This document shows, one piece after another, positions 1-6,052 of a stretch of DNA of 6,052 bases. The first letter of the stretch is position 1. Each line of letters starts with the position of its first letter. This DNA comes from Rhizobiaceae bacterium (GTDB lineage Bacteria > Pseudomonadota > Alphaproteobacteria > Rhizobiales > Rhizobiaceae). Both the position numbers and the translations under genes were made by a program. The notes under the pieces are model-generated. The model was not told the origin of the DNA, made no database searches, and was given only the letters and a program-made list of their open reading frames with translations. The stretch covers positions 1 through 6,052 of the forward strand of contig SCRB01000596.1 in assembly GCA_004299545.1 (NCBI GenBank), in the 5' to 3' direction.

Positions 1-887
1 GAATGGCCATGATTGGACTTGCCTGCCTTGTAGGGCATCATCCGCACCACCTCGTCGCCCTTCAACTCCGCCTTGAAGTTGCAGCCGACGCCGCAATAGG
101 CGCAGGTCGTGACGACGGAGCGGTCCGGCATGCCCTTTTCCAGGACCGATTTTTCGCGCAGCGCGTCGGTCGGACAGGCTTGCACGCAGGCGCCACAGGA
201 AACGCATTCGGAATCGATGAAATTCTCGCTCATGCTGGCGACGATCCGGCTCTCGAAGCCGCGGCCCTCGACGGTCAGCGCGAAGGTGCCCTGGACTTCG
301 GCACAGGCGCGCACACAGCGTGAGCAGACGATGCATTGCGACGGATCGTAGGTGAAATAGGGGTTCGACTCGTCCTTCACCATGTAGTCGATGGTGAGCG
401 AGCCTTCCCCCGGCGCCACGCCATCCCCAATATCGGCGGCGACATGGTTGCGGCCCTCGACGCCGTAGCGGTTCTCGGCAAGGCCGACGAGAGAAATGAC
501 GTGATCGAACTCACTGGCGCCGGTACCGGCTTTTTCGTTGAAGCCAAGGGGATGATCGGAGACATAAAGCTCCAGCACGCCCTTGCGGATGGCGTTGAGC
601 CGGTCACTTGTCGTGTGCACCACCATGCCTTCGGCGGCCGGCGTCGTGCAGGAGGCAGGCGTGCCGTTGCGGCCTTCGACTTCGACGAGACAGACACGGC
701 AGGAGCCGAAGGAGTCCAACATGTCGGTGGCGCAGAGCTTCGGAATCTCTATTCCCGCCTCCATCGAGGCGCGCATGATGGACGTGCCCTCCGGCACCGT
801 GACGGCCTTGCCGTCTACCGTCAGCGTCACCCGCTTTTCGGCCTTGGAAGCCGGCGTTCCGTAGTCTGTTTCCTGGATGAGGGACAT
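1..887 (-). CDS. fdsA: NAD-dependent formate dehydrogenase, alpha (molybdenum) subunit FdsA, N-terminal part
   Basis: Catalytic subunit of the cytoplasmic NAD-dependent formate dehydrogenase, oxidising formate to CO2 at a bis-MGD molybdenum site. Only residues 1-295 of an expected 950 or so are present; the gene continues off the left edge. Seen in order: a [2Fe-2S] ferredoxin domain (C52, C63, C66, C80); a NuoG-type helical segment around 95-148; two ferredoxin-type [4Fe-4S] motifs (C185, C188, C191, C195 and C228, C231, C234, C238); then the start of the molybdopterin domain with C262, C265, C269. The fourth cysteine of that last cluster would lie just outside the window. Oddity: in the segment after H112 the family's three cysteines are replaced by F116, K119 and S125, so the N5-type His-Cys3 cluster should be absent. 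The frame is open throughout. The ATG has GGGAG nine bases upstream and follows fdsB by 57 bp. The family call is near certain. The active-site Cys/Sec cannot be seen. Confidence 0.96.
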   Translation of the reverse strand, partial: MSLIQETDYGTPASKAEKRVTLTVDGKAVTVPEGTSIMRASMEAGIEIPKLCATDMLDSFGSCRVCLVEVEGRNGTPASCTTPAAEGMVVHTTSDRLNAIRKGVLELYVSDHPLGFNEKAGTGASEFDHVISLVGLAENRYGVEGRNHVAADIGDGVAPGEGSLTIDYMVKDESNPYFTYDPSQCIVCSRCVRACAEVQGTFALTVEGRGFESRIVASMSENFIDSECVSCGACVQACPTDALREKSVLEKGMPDRSVVTTCAYCGVGCNFKAELKGDEVVRMMPYKAGKSNHGH

Positions 888-934
888 CAGAAGGCTCCCT
901 TGTAATATGTAGAAAGGCTGGCGAAGTGGGGCAC
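887..934 (-). CDS. Possible 15-codon mini-ORF coupled to fdsA
   Basis: The fdsB-fdsA gap holds a short frame starting at GTG (934-932) and reading MPHFASLSTYYKGAF. A GGAGG lies at 940-944, directly after the fdsB stop and five bases before the GTG. Its TGA shares one base with the fdsA ATG (TGATG), an arrangement typical of translational coupling. It could be a leader that carries ribosomes from fdsB to fdsA. It could equally be chance, because fdsA has its own acceptable GGGAG ribosome site inside this frame. I recognise no family and claim no function. Confidence 0.2.
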   Translation of the reverse strand: MPHFASLSTYYKGAF

Positions 935-944
935 CTGGTCCTCC

Positions 945-2501
945 TTATTCCGCCGCTTCCTGCATCGGATGCGGCCGGAAATCCTCCGGGAAATGCTTTA
1001 GCGCGCTCATCACCGGATATGGGGTAAAACCGCCGAGGGCGCAAAGCGATCCGAACTTCATCGTGTTGCAGAGATCGGTGACGAGCGCGACCTGCTTCTC
1101 CGGCTCGATATTGCGGACGATCCTGTCGAGCGTCTCGACCCCGCGCACCGAACCGACACGGCAGGGCGTGCACTTGCCGCAGCTTTCGATGGCGCAGAAT
1201 TCCATGGCGAAGCGCGCCTGCTTCAGCATGTCCACCGTATCGTCGAAGACGACCACGCCGGCGTGTCCGATCAGGCCGTCCTTCGCCGCAAAGGCCTCGT
1301 AGTCGAACGGCGTATCGAAGAGCGCGCGGGGGAAGTAGGCCCCGAGCGGCCCACCGACCTGCACGGCGCGAACCGGCCGTCCGTTTGCCGTGCCGCCGCC
1401 GATCTCGTCGACGATTTCACCCAGTGTCAGGCCGAATGCCGCCTCGAACAGGCCGGGATATTTGGCATTGCCGGCGATCTGGATCGGGATCGTACCGCGC
1501 GAGCGGCCCATGCCGAAATCCTTATAGAACGTCGCGCCCTTGTCGAGGATGATCGGTACCGAAGCGAGCGAGATCACGTTGTTGATCACCGTCGGCTTGC
1601 CGAACAGGCCCTTGTGCGCCGGCAGCGGCGGCTTGGCGCGCACCTCGCCGCGCTTGCCTTCGAGACTGTCGAGCAGCGAGGTTTCCTCGCCGCAGACATA
1701 GGCGCCGGCGCCCATCCTGACCTCGATGTCGAAGGCATGATGCGAGCCGAGCACCGATGTGCCGAGAACCCCGGCTTTGCGCGCGGCGGCAAGCGCTTCG
1801 TTCAGTGCCTTTTCGGCATGCGGATATTCGGAACGCAGATAGATGTAACCCTTGCTCGCCCCGACCGCGATTGCCGCGATCGTCATGCCCTCGATCAGCA
1901 CGAAGGGGTCGCCCTCCATGATCATGCGGTCGGAGAAGGTGCCGCTATCGCCTTCGTCGGCATTGCAGACGATATATTTGACCTCGCCCGGCGTATCGAG
2001 GACGGTCTTCCATTTGATACCGGTCGGGAAACCGGCGCCGCCGCGCCCGCGCAGCCCCGATTCCGTCACCTGCTCGACGATTGCCGCTGGTTCGAGCTTC
2101 ACGGCCTTTTCGAGCCCCGCAAGACCGCCATGGGCACGGTAATCGTCGAGCGATACCGGGTCGATGATACCGACGCGCGCGAAAGTCAGCCGGGTCTGCT
2201 TTGCGAGGAAAGGAAGCTTTTCCGGATCGCCCAGCGAAAGCGGATGCGCACCGCCGGAGAGGAAACCGGCATCGAAGAGGGAAGCCGCGTCCTTTGCGCC
2301 GACCGGCCCATAGGCGATGCGGCCATTGGCTGTTTCGACCTCGACCATGGGTTCCAGCCAGTAAAGGCCGCGCGAGCCGTTGCGGACGATCCGGGCGTCG
2401 AGCTTGCGCTTGTCGATTTCCTCGGCGATGGCCTTCGCGACCTTTTCCGCGCCGAGCGCCAGCGCGCCTGAATCCCGCGGGACGTAGATGGTGACGGTCA
2501 T
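945..2501 (-). CDS. fdsB: NAD-dependent formate dehydrogenase, beta subunit FdsB (FMN, NAD-binding)
   Basis: Diaphorase subunit of the formate dehydrogenase, related to NuoF of complex I. It takes electrons from FdsA through a [4Fe-4S] cluster to FMN and reduces NAD+. It has 518 residues, normal for the family. Residues 1-105 form the FdsB-type N-terminal thioredoxin-like domain, without cysteines. The FMN/NADH-binding core carries the glycine-rich GRGGAGFPTG at 152-161 and a downstream CGEET motif. The C-terminal cluster motif is C441-x2-C444-x2-C447 with C487. The ATG at 2501-2499 overlaps the fdsG stop as ATGA, so translation is probably coupled. The same frame stays open 417 bases further upstream through fdsG, but that extension has no similarity to the family and lies inside fdsG, so it was rejected. 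Stop is TAA at 947-945. Confidence 0.97.
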   Translation of the reverse strand: MTVTIYVPRDSGALALGAEKVAKAIAEEIDKRKLDARIVRNGSRGLYWLEPMVEVETANGRIAYGPVGAKDAASLFDAGFLSGGAHPLSLGDPEKLPFLAKQTRLTFARVGIIDPVSLDDYRAHGGLAGLEKAVKLEPAAIVEQVTESGLRGRGGAGFPTGIKWKTVLDTPGEVKYIVCNADEGDSGTFSDRMIMEGDPFVLIEGMTIAAIAVGASKGYIYLRSEYPHAEKALNEALAAARKAGVLGTSVLGSHHAFDIEVRMGAGAYVCGEETSLLDSLEGKRGEVRAKPPLPAHKGLFGKPTVINNVISLASVPIILDKGATFYKDFGMGRSRGTIPIQIAGNAKYPGLFEAAFGLTLGEIVDEIGGGTANGRPVRAVQVGGPLGAYFPRALFDTPFDYEAFAAKDGLIGHAGVVVFDDTVDMLKQARFAMEFCAIESCGKCTPCRVGSVRGVETLDRIVRNIEPEKQVALVTDLCNTMKFGSLCALGGFTPYPVMSALKHFPEDFRPHPMQEAAE

Positions 2502-2977
2502 GCCCGCACCTCCGCGACGATCTCGTTGACCTTGCCTTCGTCGAGCCGGCCGATCACCTCGCCGTCGAGCATGGCCGAGGGCGAGCAGGCGCAAAGGCCG
2601 AGGCAATAGACGGGTTCGAGCGTCACCGAGCCGTCCTTGGCCGTTTCGTTGAAATCGATTCCCAGGAGCTTGCGGAGCTTCTCGGCCACCGCATCCGATC
2701 CCATCGCCTGGCAGGATTCGGCCTGGCAGAGCTTCAGGACGTGCCGGCCGGCGGGACGCTCGCGGAAATCGTGATAGAAGCTCATGACGCCGTAGACGTC
2801 GGCGCGGGAGAGATTGAGCGCGTTCGCGATCACCGGCAACGCCTCGTTCGGAATGTAACCGAATTCTTCCTGGACGCCGTGCAGGATCGGCAGCAGCGGG
2901 CCTTCCGCCTCGCGCCATGCCTCCACGACCGCGAGGGTCTTTGCCGTAATTTCGGTACTTGCCTGCGGTGTCGTCAA
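2498..2977 (-). CDS. fdsG: NAD-dependent formate dehydrogenase, gamma subunit FdsG ([2Fe-2S])
   Basis: Small electron-transfer subunit, related to NuoE of complex I, that docks on FdsB. It has 159 residues from the chosen TTG start, normal for the family. After an N-terminal helical region containing GPLLPILHGVQEEFGYIP (residues 26-43) comes a thioredoxin-like [2Fe-2S] fold with ligands C84, C89, C125 and C129; C131 is an extra nearby cysteine. The start is TTG at 2977-2975, because GGGAGGG sits seven bases upstream, no ATG or GTG lies in the 36 codons before it, and the first internal ATG (codon 65) falls within the conserved core. A far upstream ATG at 3130 would begin inside the lysR gene and add a basic, non-conserved tail, so it was rejected. 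First gene of the fdsGBA operon; the TGA overlaps the fdsB ATG. Confidence 0.95.
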   Translation of the reverse strand: MTTPQASTEITAKTLAVVEAWREAEGPLLPILHGVQEEFGYIPNEALPVIANALNLSRADVYGVMSFYHDFRERPAGRHVLKLCQAESCQAMGSDAVAEKLRKLLGIDFNETAKDGSVTLEPVYCLGLCACSPSAMLDGEVIGRLDEGKVNEIVAEVRA

Positions 2978-2984
2978 CGCAGCG

Positions 2985-2991
2985 CCCTCCC
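2985..2991 (-). promoter_or_regulatory. Strong ribosome binding site deciding the TTG start of fdsG
   Basis: Read on the minus strand, GGGAGGG lies seven bases before the TTG at 2977. It is the only good Shine-Dalgarno in this gap, which makes TTG the likely start although it is the rarest of the three common start codons. Confidence 0.75.
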
Positions 2992-3013
2992 TGAATGCGA
3001 ACTTTACGATCGA

Positions 3014-3028
3014 GAGAACAAAGTTCTC
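3014..3028. repeat. Perfect 6-bp inverted repeat in the fds leader region
   Basis: GAGAAC-AAA-GTTCTC is a perfect palindrome with a 3-base spacer, 37 bases upstream of the fdsG TTG. It could be an operator half or a small hairpin in the fds mRNA leader. In the lysR/fds direction no T-run follows it, so it is not an intrinsic terminator for lysR. On the opposite strand it is followed by CTTTTT, but no gene on that strand would use it. Confidence 0.5.
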
Positions 3029-3034
3029 CTTTTT

Positions 3035-3059
3035 GATCAATATATCATATTCGTTGATC
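3035..3059. repeat. Inverted repeat GATCAA-N13-TTGATC, candidate LysR-family operator
   Basis: The two 6-bp arms (3035-3040 and 3054-3059) are 19 bp apart from arm to arm, roughly two helical turns. Between them, partly sharing bases, is a second shorter repeat, AATAT-N3-ATATT at 3039-3051. Dimeric LysR regulators bind such interrupted dyads. The site lies 58-82 bases before the fdsG start, where an activator or repressor would act. Assignment to the adjacent regulator is inference. Confidence 0.4.
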
Positions 3060-3071
3060 GATAGGTAATTT

Positions 3072-3968
3072 CTATCGTTTCTGCGACGCCTGATAGACGG
3101 TTCGCGCCTGATTGAGAAAGGCTGATACAAGCGGGGTATGCGGCTCGCGATGGACGGCGACCAGCCCGACGAGATGACTGGCGTCCGGCTCGACGATGGG
3201 AATGGCGCGGACAGGCTCCGCCACGCCGAGCGTCTCGGCCAGGTTGAGCGGCATGACCGAAGCCCATTTGCCGGTGCGGATATGCGAGATGAGCAGGATC
3301 ATCGAGTTGGATTCAAGCGAAGGCTGGGCCTTCGATCCGACAGCCTCCAGATGCTGGCTGATGATGCGGCGATTCTGCATGTCCGGCGTCAACAGGCAAA
3401 GCGGCAGGTCCGCAACCTCGGCCCAGGTCACGCTCTCGCGGTCGGAAAGCGGCTTCCCGGCCGAAGTAATGAGCTGGTAGCGCTCGGAATAGAGCGGCAG
3501 CATCGCCACCCGTCCGAGCGGCTCGTTGTCGAGATAGGTGATGCCGACATCGATCTCGAAATCGGCCAGCATGGACAGCACTTCCAATGACGTGCGCGAC
3601 AGCACGGAGAAGGTGACGTTCGGATGCTTGTCGCGGAAAGGCGTCGTCAGGTTGGCGACCATGGCGAGTGCCGTCGGTATGACGGCGATCCTCAGATGTC
3701 CCGACAGGCCCTGCCTTGCCGTGCGCATCTCCTCGCGCATGGCGCGGCTGTCGCCGACGATGCGACGCGCCCATTCGAGGACGCGCTGGCCCTCGGAGGT
3801 GAGGCCCTGGAAACGCGAGCCGCGCTGGACCAGCACGACGCCCAGCATGTCCTCCAATTGCCGGATCGCGGCGGAAAGGCTGGGCTGGGTGACGCCGCAT
3901 TCCTCCGCGGCACGGCCGAAATGCTCCGTTTTGGCAAGGGCAATGAAGAATTCGAGCTTATCGATCAT
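3072..3968 (-). CDS. LysR-type transcriptional regulator, probable regulator of the fds operon
   Basis: DNA-binding transcription factor of 298 residues, the usual LysR length. Residues 1-60 form the winged helix-turn-helix, with the family signature FGRAAEECGVTQPSLSAAIR (17-36) followed by QLEDMLG; a linker helix follows to about 88, and the effector-binding domain runs from about 90 (HLRIAVIPT) to the end. The ATG at 3968 is the first in-frame start after an upstream TGA; its Shine-Dalgarno is weak. The gene ends 94 bp before fdsG on the same strand, so it is upstream of the operon instead of divergent from it as many LysR genes are, and it is divergent from mrp. By position it probably senses formate or redox state and controls fdsGBA, like FdsR of Cupriavidus necator. 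The ligand cannot be deduced, so no symbol is given. Confidence 0.95.
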   Translation of the reverse strand: MIDKLEFFIALAKTEHFGRAAEECGVTQPSLSAAIRQLEDMLGVVLVQRGSRFQGLTSEGQRVLEWARRIVGDSRAMREEMRTARQGLSGHLRIAVIPTALAMVANLTTPFRDKHPNVTFSVLSRTSLEVLSMLADFEIDVGITYLDNEPLGRVAMLPLYSERYQLITSAGKPLSDRESVTWAEVADLPLCLLTPDMQNRRIISQHLEAVGSKAQPSLESNSMILLISHIRTGKWASVMPLNLAETLGVAEPVRAIPIVEPDASHLVGLVAVHREPHTPLVSAFLNQARTVYQASQKR

Positions 3969-4111
3969 GGATGCTCAATAACATGGAGCGAGTGTCGGTG
4001 CGAAGGTGCGTCGGAAGCGCTCATCCGCCAGCTTTTTTGTGGCATCCGGCTTGGTGCGCGGGCGGATTGGCGCTATTTGATCCGGAAAACCATCGGGACG
4101 ATTGTTCAGCC
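3969..4111. promoter_or_regulatory. Divergent intergenic region between lysR and mrp
   Basis: These 143 bp must hold promoters for both the leftward regulator and the rightward mrp-paaG pair. The mrp reading frame is open through the whole gap, with an ATG at 3971, but that extension is not family-like and overlaps the promoter candidate. For lysR, a TTATTG about ten bases before the ATG is the only -10-like element seen, and it is weak. I found no convincing dyad here, so autoregulation by the LysR protein is possible but not shown. Confidence 0.5.
4050..4078 (+). promoter_or_regulatory. Candidate sigma-70 promoter for mrp-paaG
   Basis: CTTGGT at 4050-4055 and CTATTT at 4073-4078, separated by 17 bp, match the Sinorhizobium-type housekeeping consensus CTTGAC-N17-CTATAT at four of six and five of six positions. 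Transcription would begin near 4085, about 27 bases before the mrp ATG. This supports the ATG at 4112 over the in-frame ATG at 3971. Confidence 0.5.
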
Positions 4112-5293
<1,182 letters not shown>

Positions 5294-5299
<6 letters not shown>

Positions 5300-5319
5300 A
5301 GCCGGGGAATAGAGCCAGG
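5294..5319 (+). repeat. 13-bp tandem duplication spanning the mrp stop codon
   Basis: GAATAGAGCCGGG (5294-5306) is followed at once by GAATAGAGCCAGG (5307-5319), identical at 12 of 13 positions. The first copy contains the mrp TAG stop. The single G-to-A difference in the second copy lies in the sequence that becomes the paaG Shine-Dalgarno AGGAGGG. Confidence 0.85.
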
Positions 5320-5323
5320 AGGG
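5317..5323 (+). promoter_or_regulatory. Strong ribosome binding site of paaG
   Basis: AGGAGGG ends four bases before the ATG at 5328 and fixes the start. With only 28 bp between mrp and paaG and no terminator-like hairpin, paaG is probably read from the mrp transcript. Confidence 0.8.
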
Positions 5324-5327
5324 ATCG

Positions 5328-6052
5328 ATGAGTGAAGACGTCGTCTTGCATGAACGCCGCGACGACTTCAGCGTGGTGACGCTCAACCGTCCTGACAGGC
5401 TCAACGCCTTCAATGAAGAGCTGCATCACAGGCTGCGCGACGTCCTCGAGGATTGCGCCTCGGACGAAACCTGTCGCGCTCTCGTCCTGACCGGGGCGGG
5501 CAGGGGGTTTTGCGCCGGGCAGGACCTTGCCGACCGCGATCCGGCGATGCTGGGCGATACACCTGACCTCGGCCTGACGCTCGAAACCTTCTACGTGCCG
5601 CTGGTGCGCCGCCTCCGCACGATGGAAAAACCGGTGATCTGCGCCGTAAACGGAGTGGCAGCCGGCGCCGGCGCGAATATCGCACTTGCGTGCGACATCG
5701 TGCTTGCGGCTCGATCGGCCAAATTCATCCAGGCCTTCTCGAAGATCGGTCTCATACCCGATGCCGGCGGCACCTGGTGGCTGACGCGGCATCTGGGCGA
5801 GGCGCGGGCCAAGGCGCTGACGCTCATGGCCCATCCGCTTCCCGCCGAAGAAGCGGCGGATTGGGGGCTGATCTGGCGCGCCGTCGACGACGACAGGCTG
5901 ATGGATGAAGTGCTGACGCTTGCCGCCTCCTTTGCCAAGGGGCCGACAAGGGCGTACGCGCTCACGAAAGAGGCGATACAGGCCGCCTCGTCAAACGATC
6001 TCGACGCGCAGCTTGGCGTTGAAATCCGCCTCCAGCGCGAGGCCGGCCGCAC
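5328..6052 (+). CDS. paaG: 2-(1,2-epoxy-1,2-dihydrophenyl)acetyl-CoA isomerase PaaG, 3'-truncated by the window
   Basis: Crotonase-fold enzyme of the aerobic phenylacetyl-CoA pathway. PaaG converts the ring-1,2-epoxide made by the PaaABCE oxygenase into the seven-membered oxepin-CoA, before ring opening by PaaZ. The first 241 residues are present; the family is about 262 long, so roughly 20 residues lie beyond the right edge. Visible crotonase features: LNRPDRLNAFN (19-29); the first oxyanion-hole region GRGFCAGQDLADR (58-70); the second, AVNGVAAGAGANIALACDI (106-124), with the oxyanion glycine; and FSKIGLIPDAGGTWWL (137-152), where D145 matches the catalytic aspartate of PaaG isomerases in place of the glutamate of hydratases. 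GAGRGFCAGQDL, FYVPLVRRL and KFIQAFSKIGLIPD resemble Escherichia coli PaaG closely (from memory), so a generic enoyl-CoA hydratase is less likely. No other paa gene is in view; they may follow to the right. Confidence 0.92.
   Translation, partial: MSEDVVLHERRDDFSVVTLNRPDRLNAFNEELHHRLRDVLEDCASDETCRALVLTGAGRGFCAGQDLADRDPAMLGDTPDLGLTLETFYVPLVRRLRTMEKPVICAVNGVAAGAGANIALACDIVLAARSAKFIQAFSKIGLIPDAGGTWWLTRHLGEARAKALTLMAHPLPAEEAADWGLIWRAVDDDRLMDEVLTLAASFAKGPTRAYALTKEAIQAASSNDLDAQLGVEIRLQREAGR

Larger units (their letters stand above)
2978..3071 (-). promoter_or_regulatory. Probable fds operon promoter and operator region
   Basis: The 94-bp gap between the lysR stop and the fdsG start contains an AT-rich block (about 3030-3070) unlike the GC-rich genes around it. 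On the minus strand it contains TATGAT and TATATT, either usable as a -10 element. No TTGACA-like -35 lies 16-18 bases upstream of either, as is common for promoters that need an activator. The inverted repeats annotated separately fall just upstream of and across these elements. The gene next to it encodes a LysR-type regulator, and in Cupriavidus necator a LysR protein, FdsR, controls the fds operon. The placement is inferred; no transcription start is visible from sequence alone. Confidence 0.5.

Noticed and set aside
945..1260. Missing cysteines in the FdsB cluster domain, checked after the FdsA observation
   Set aside because: All four expected ligands (C441, C444, C447, C487) are present, and the cysteine-free N-terminal domain is normal for FdsB.
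1263..2471. Long open frame (402 codons) on the plus strand opposite fdsB
   Set aside because: Low-complexity Arg/Ala/Asp-rich translation typical of the antisense of a GC-rich gene, with no recognisable domain; fdsB on the other strand is unequivocal.
945..2918. Extended 657-residue form of FdsB beginning inside fdsG on the minus strand
   Set aside because: The extra 139 residues are arginine and alanine rich, overlap fdsG in another frame and resemble no FdsB N-terminus; the ATGA-coupled ATG at 2501 fits the family length.
3014..3034. Intrinsic terminator made of the GAGAAC/GTTCTC hairpin plus T-run
   Set aside because: The T-run follows only on the plus strand, where no gene ends; on the lysR/fds strand the hairpin has no trailing Us. 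The stem is only six pairs.
3971..4111. In-frame upstream extension of mrp from the ATG at 3971
   Set aside because: The added 47 residues are not family-like, begin two bases after the lysR start codon and would cover the promoter candidate at 4050-4078.

Overview
The window comes from a GC-rich alphaproteobacterial chromosome or large replicon. It is most likely from Hyphomicrobiales and resembles Rhizobiaceae. This rests on protein similarity recalled from memory, on the codon bias, and on a promoter-like sequence matching the Sinorhizobium-type CTTGAC-N17-CTATAT pattern. No species can be named from the sequence alone. Nothing looks mobile: no insertion sequence, integrase, tRNA, rRNA or CRISPR array was seen, and composition is even throughout.

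The left half (1-2977, minus strand) is the start of a soluble NAD-dependent, molybdenum-containing formate dehydrogenase operon in the order fdsG-fdsB-fdsA. FdsG (TTG start, strong Shine-Dalgarno) and FdsB overlap by ATGA. FdsA follows after a short gap and runs off the left edge, so only its first 295 residues are present. A LysR-type regulator (3072-3968) lies just upstream on the same strand. The 94-bp gap between it and fdsG is unusually AT-rich and contains several inverted repeats, so it is the obvious operator and promoter region for the operon. Formate oxidised at the Mo site of FdsA would pass electrons through iron-sulfur clusters to the FMN of FdsB, which reduces NAD+.

The right half (4112-6052, plus strand) is divergent from the regulator. 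It carries an Mrp/ApbC-family P-loop ATPase with an N-terminal MIP18 (DUF59) domain. After a 28-bp gap comes the 5' part of paaG, the ring-epoxide isomerase of aerobic phenylacetyl-CoA catabolism, cut by the right edge. The mrp-paaG spacing suggests co-transcription.

The most notable point is in FdsA. The His-Cys3 ligand set that normally holds the N5-type [4Fe-4S] cluster has lost all three cysteines, without frameshift or length change in that block, while every other visible cluster motif is intact. The Mrp homolog next door has no cysteine at all, which does not fit the usual label 'iron-sulfur carrier'. Smaller observations are a 15-codon coupled mini-ORF before fdsA, a 13-bp tandem duplication that spans the mrp stop and appears to supply the paaG Shine-Dalgarno, and the layered inverted repeats before fdsG. 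I do not see a wholly new system here.
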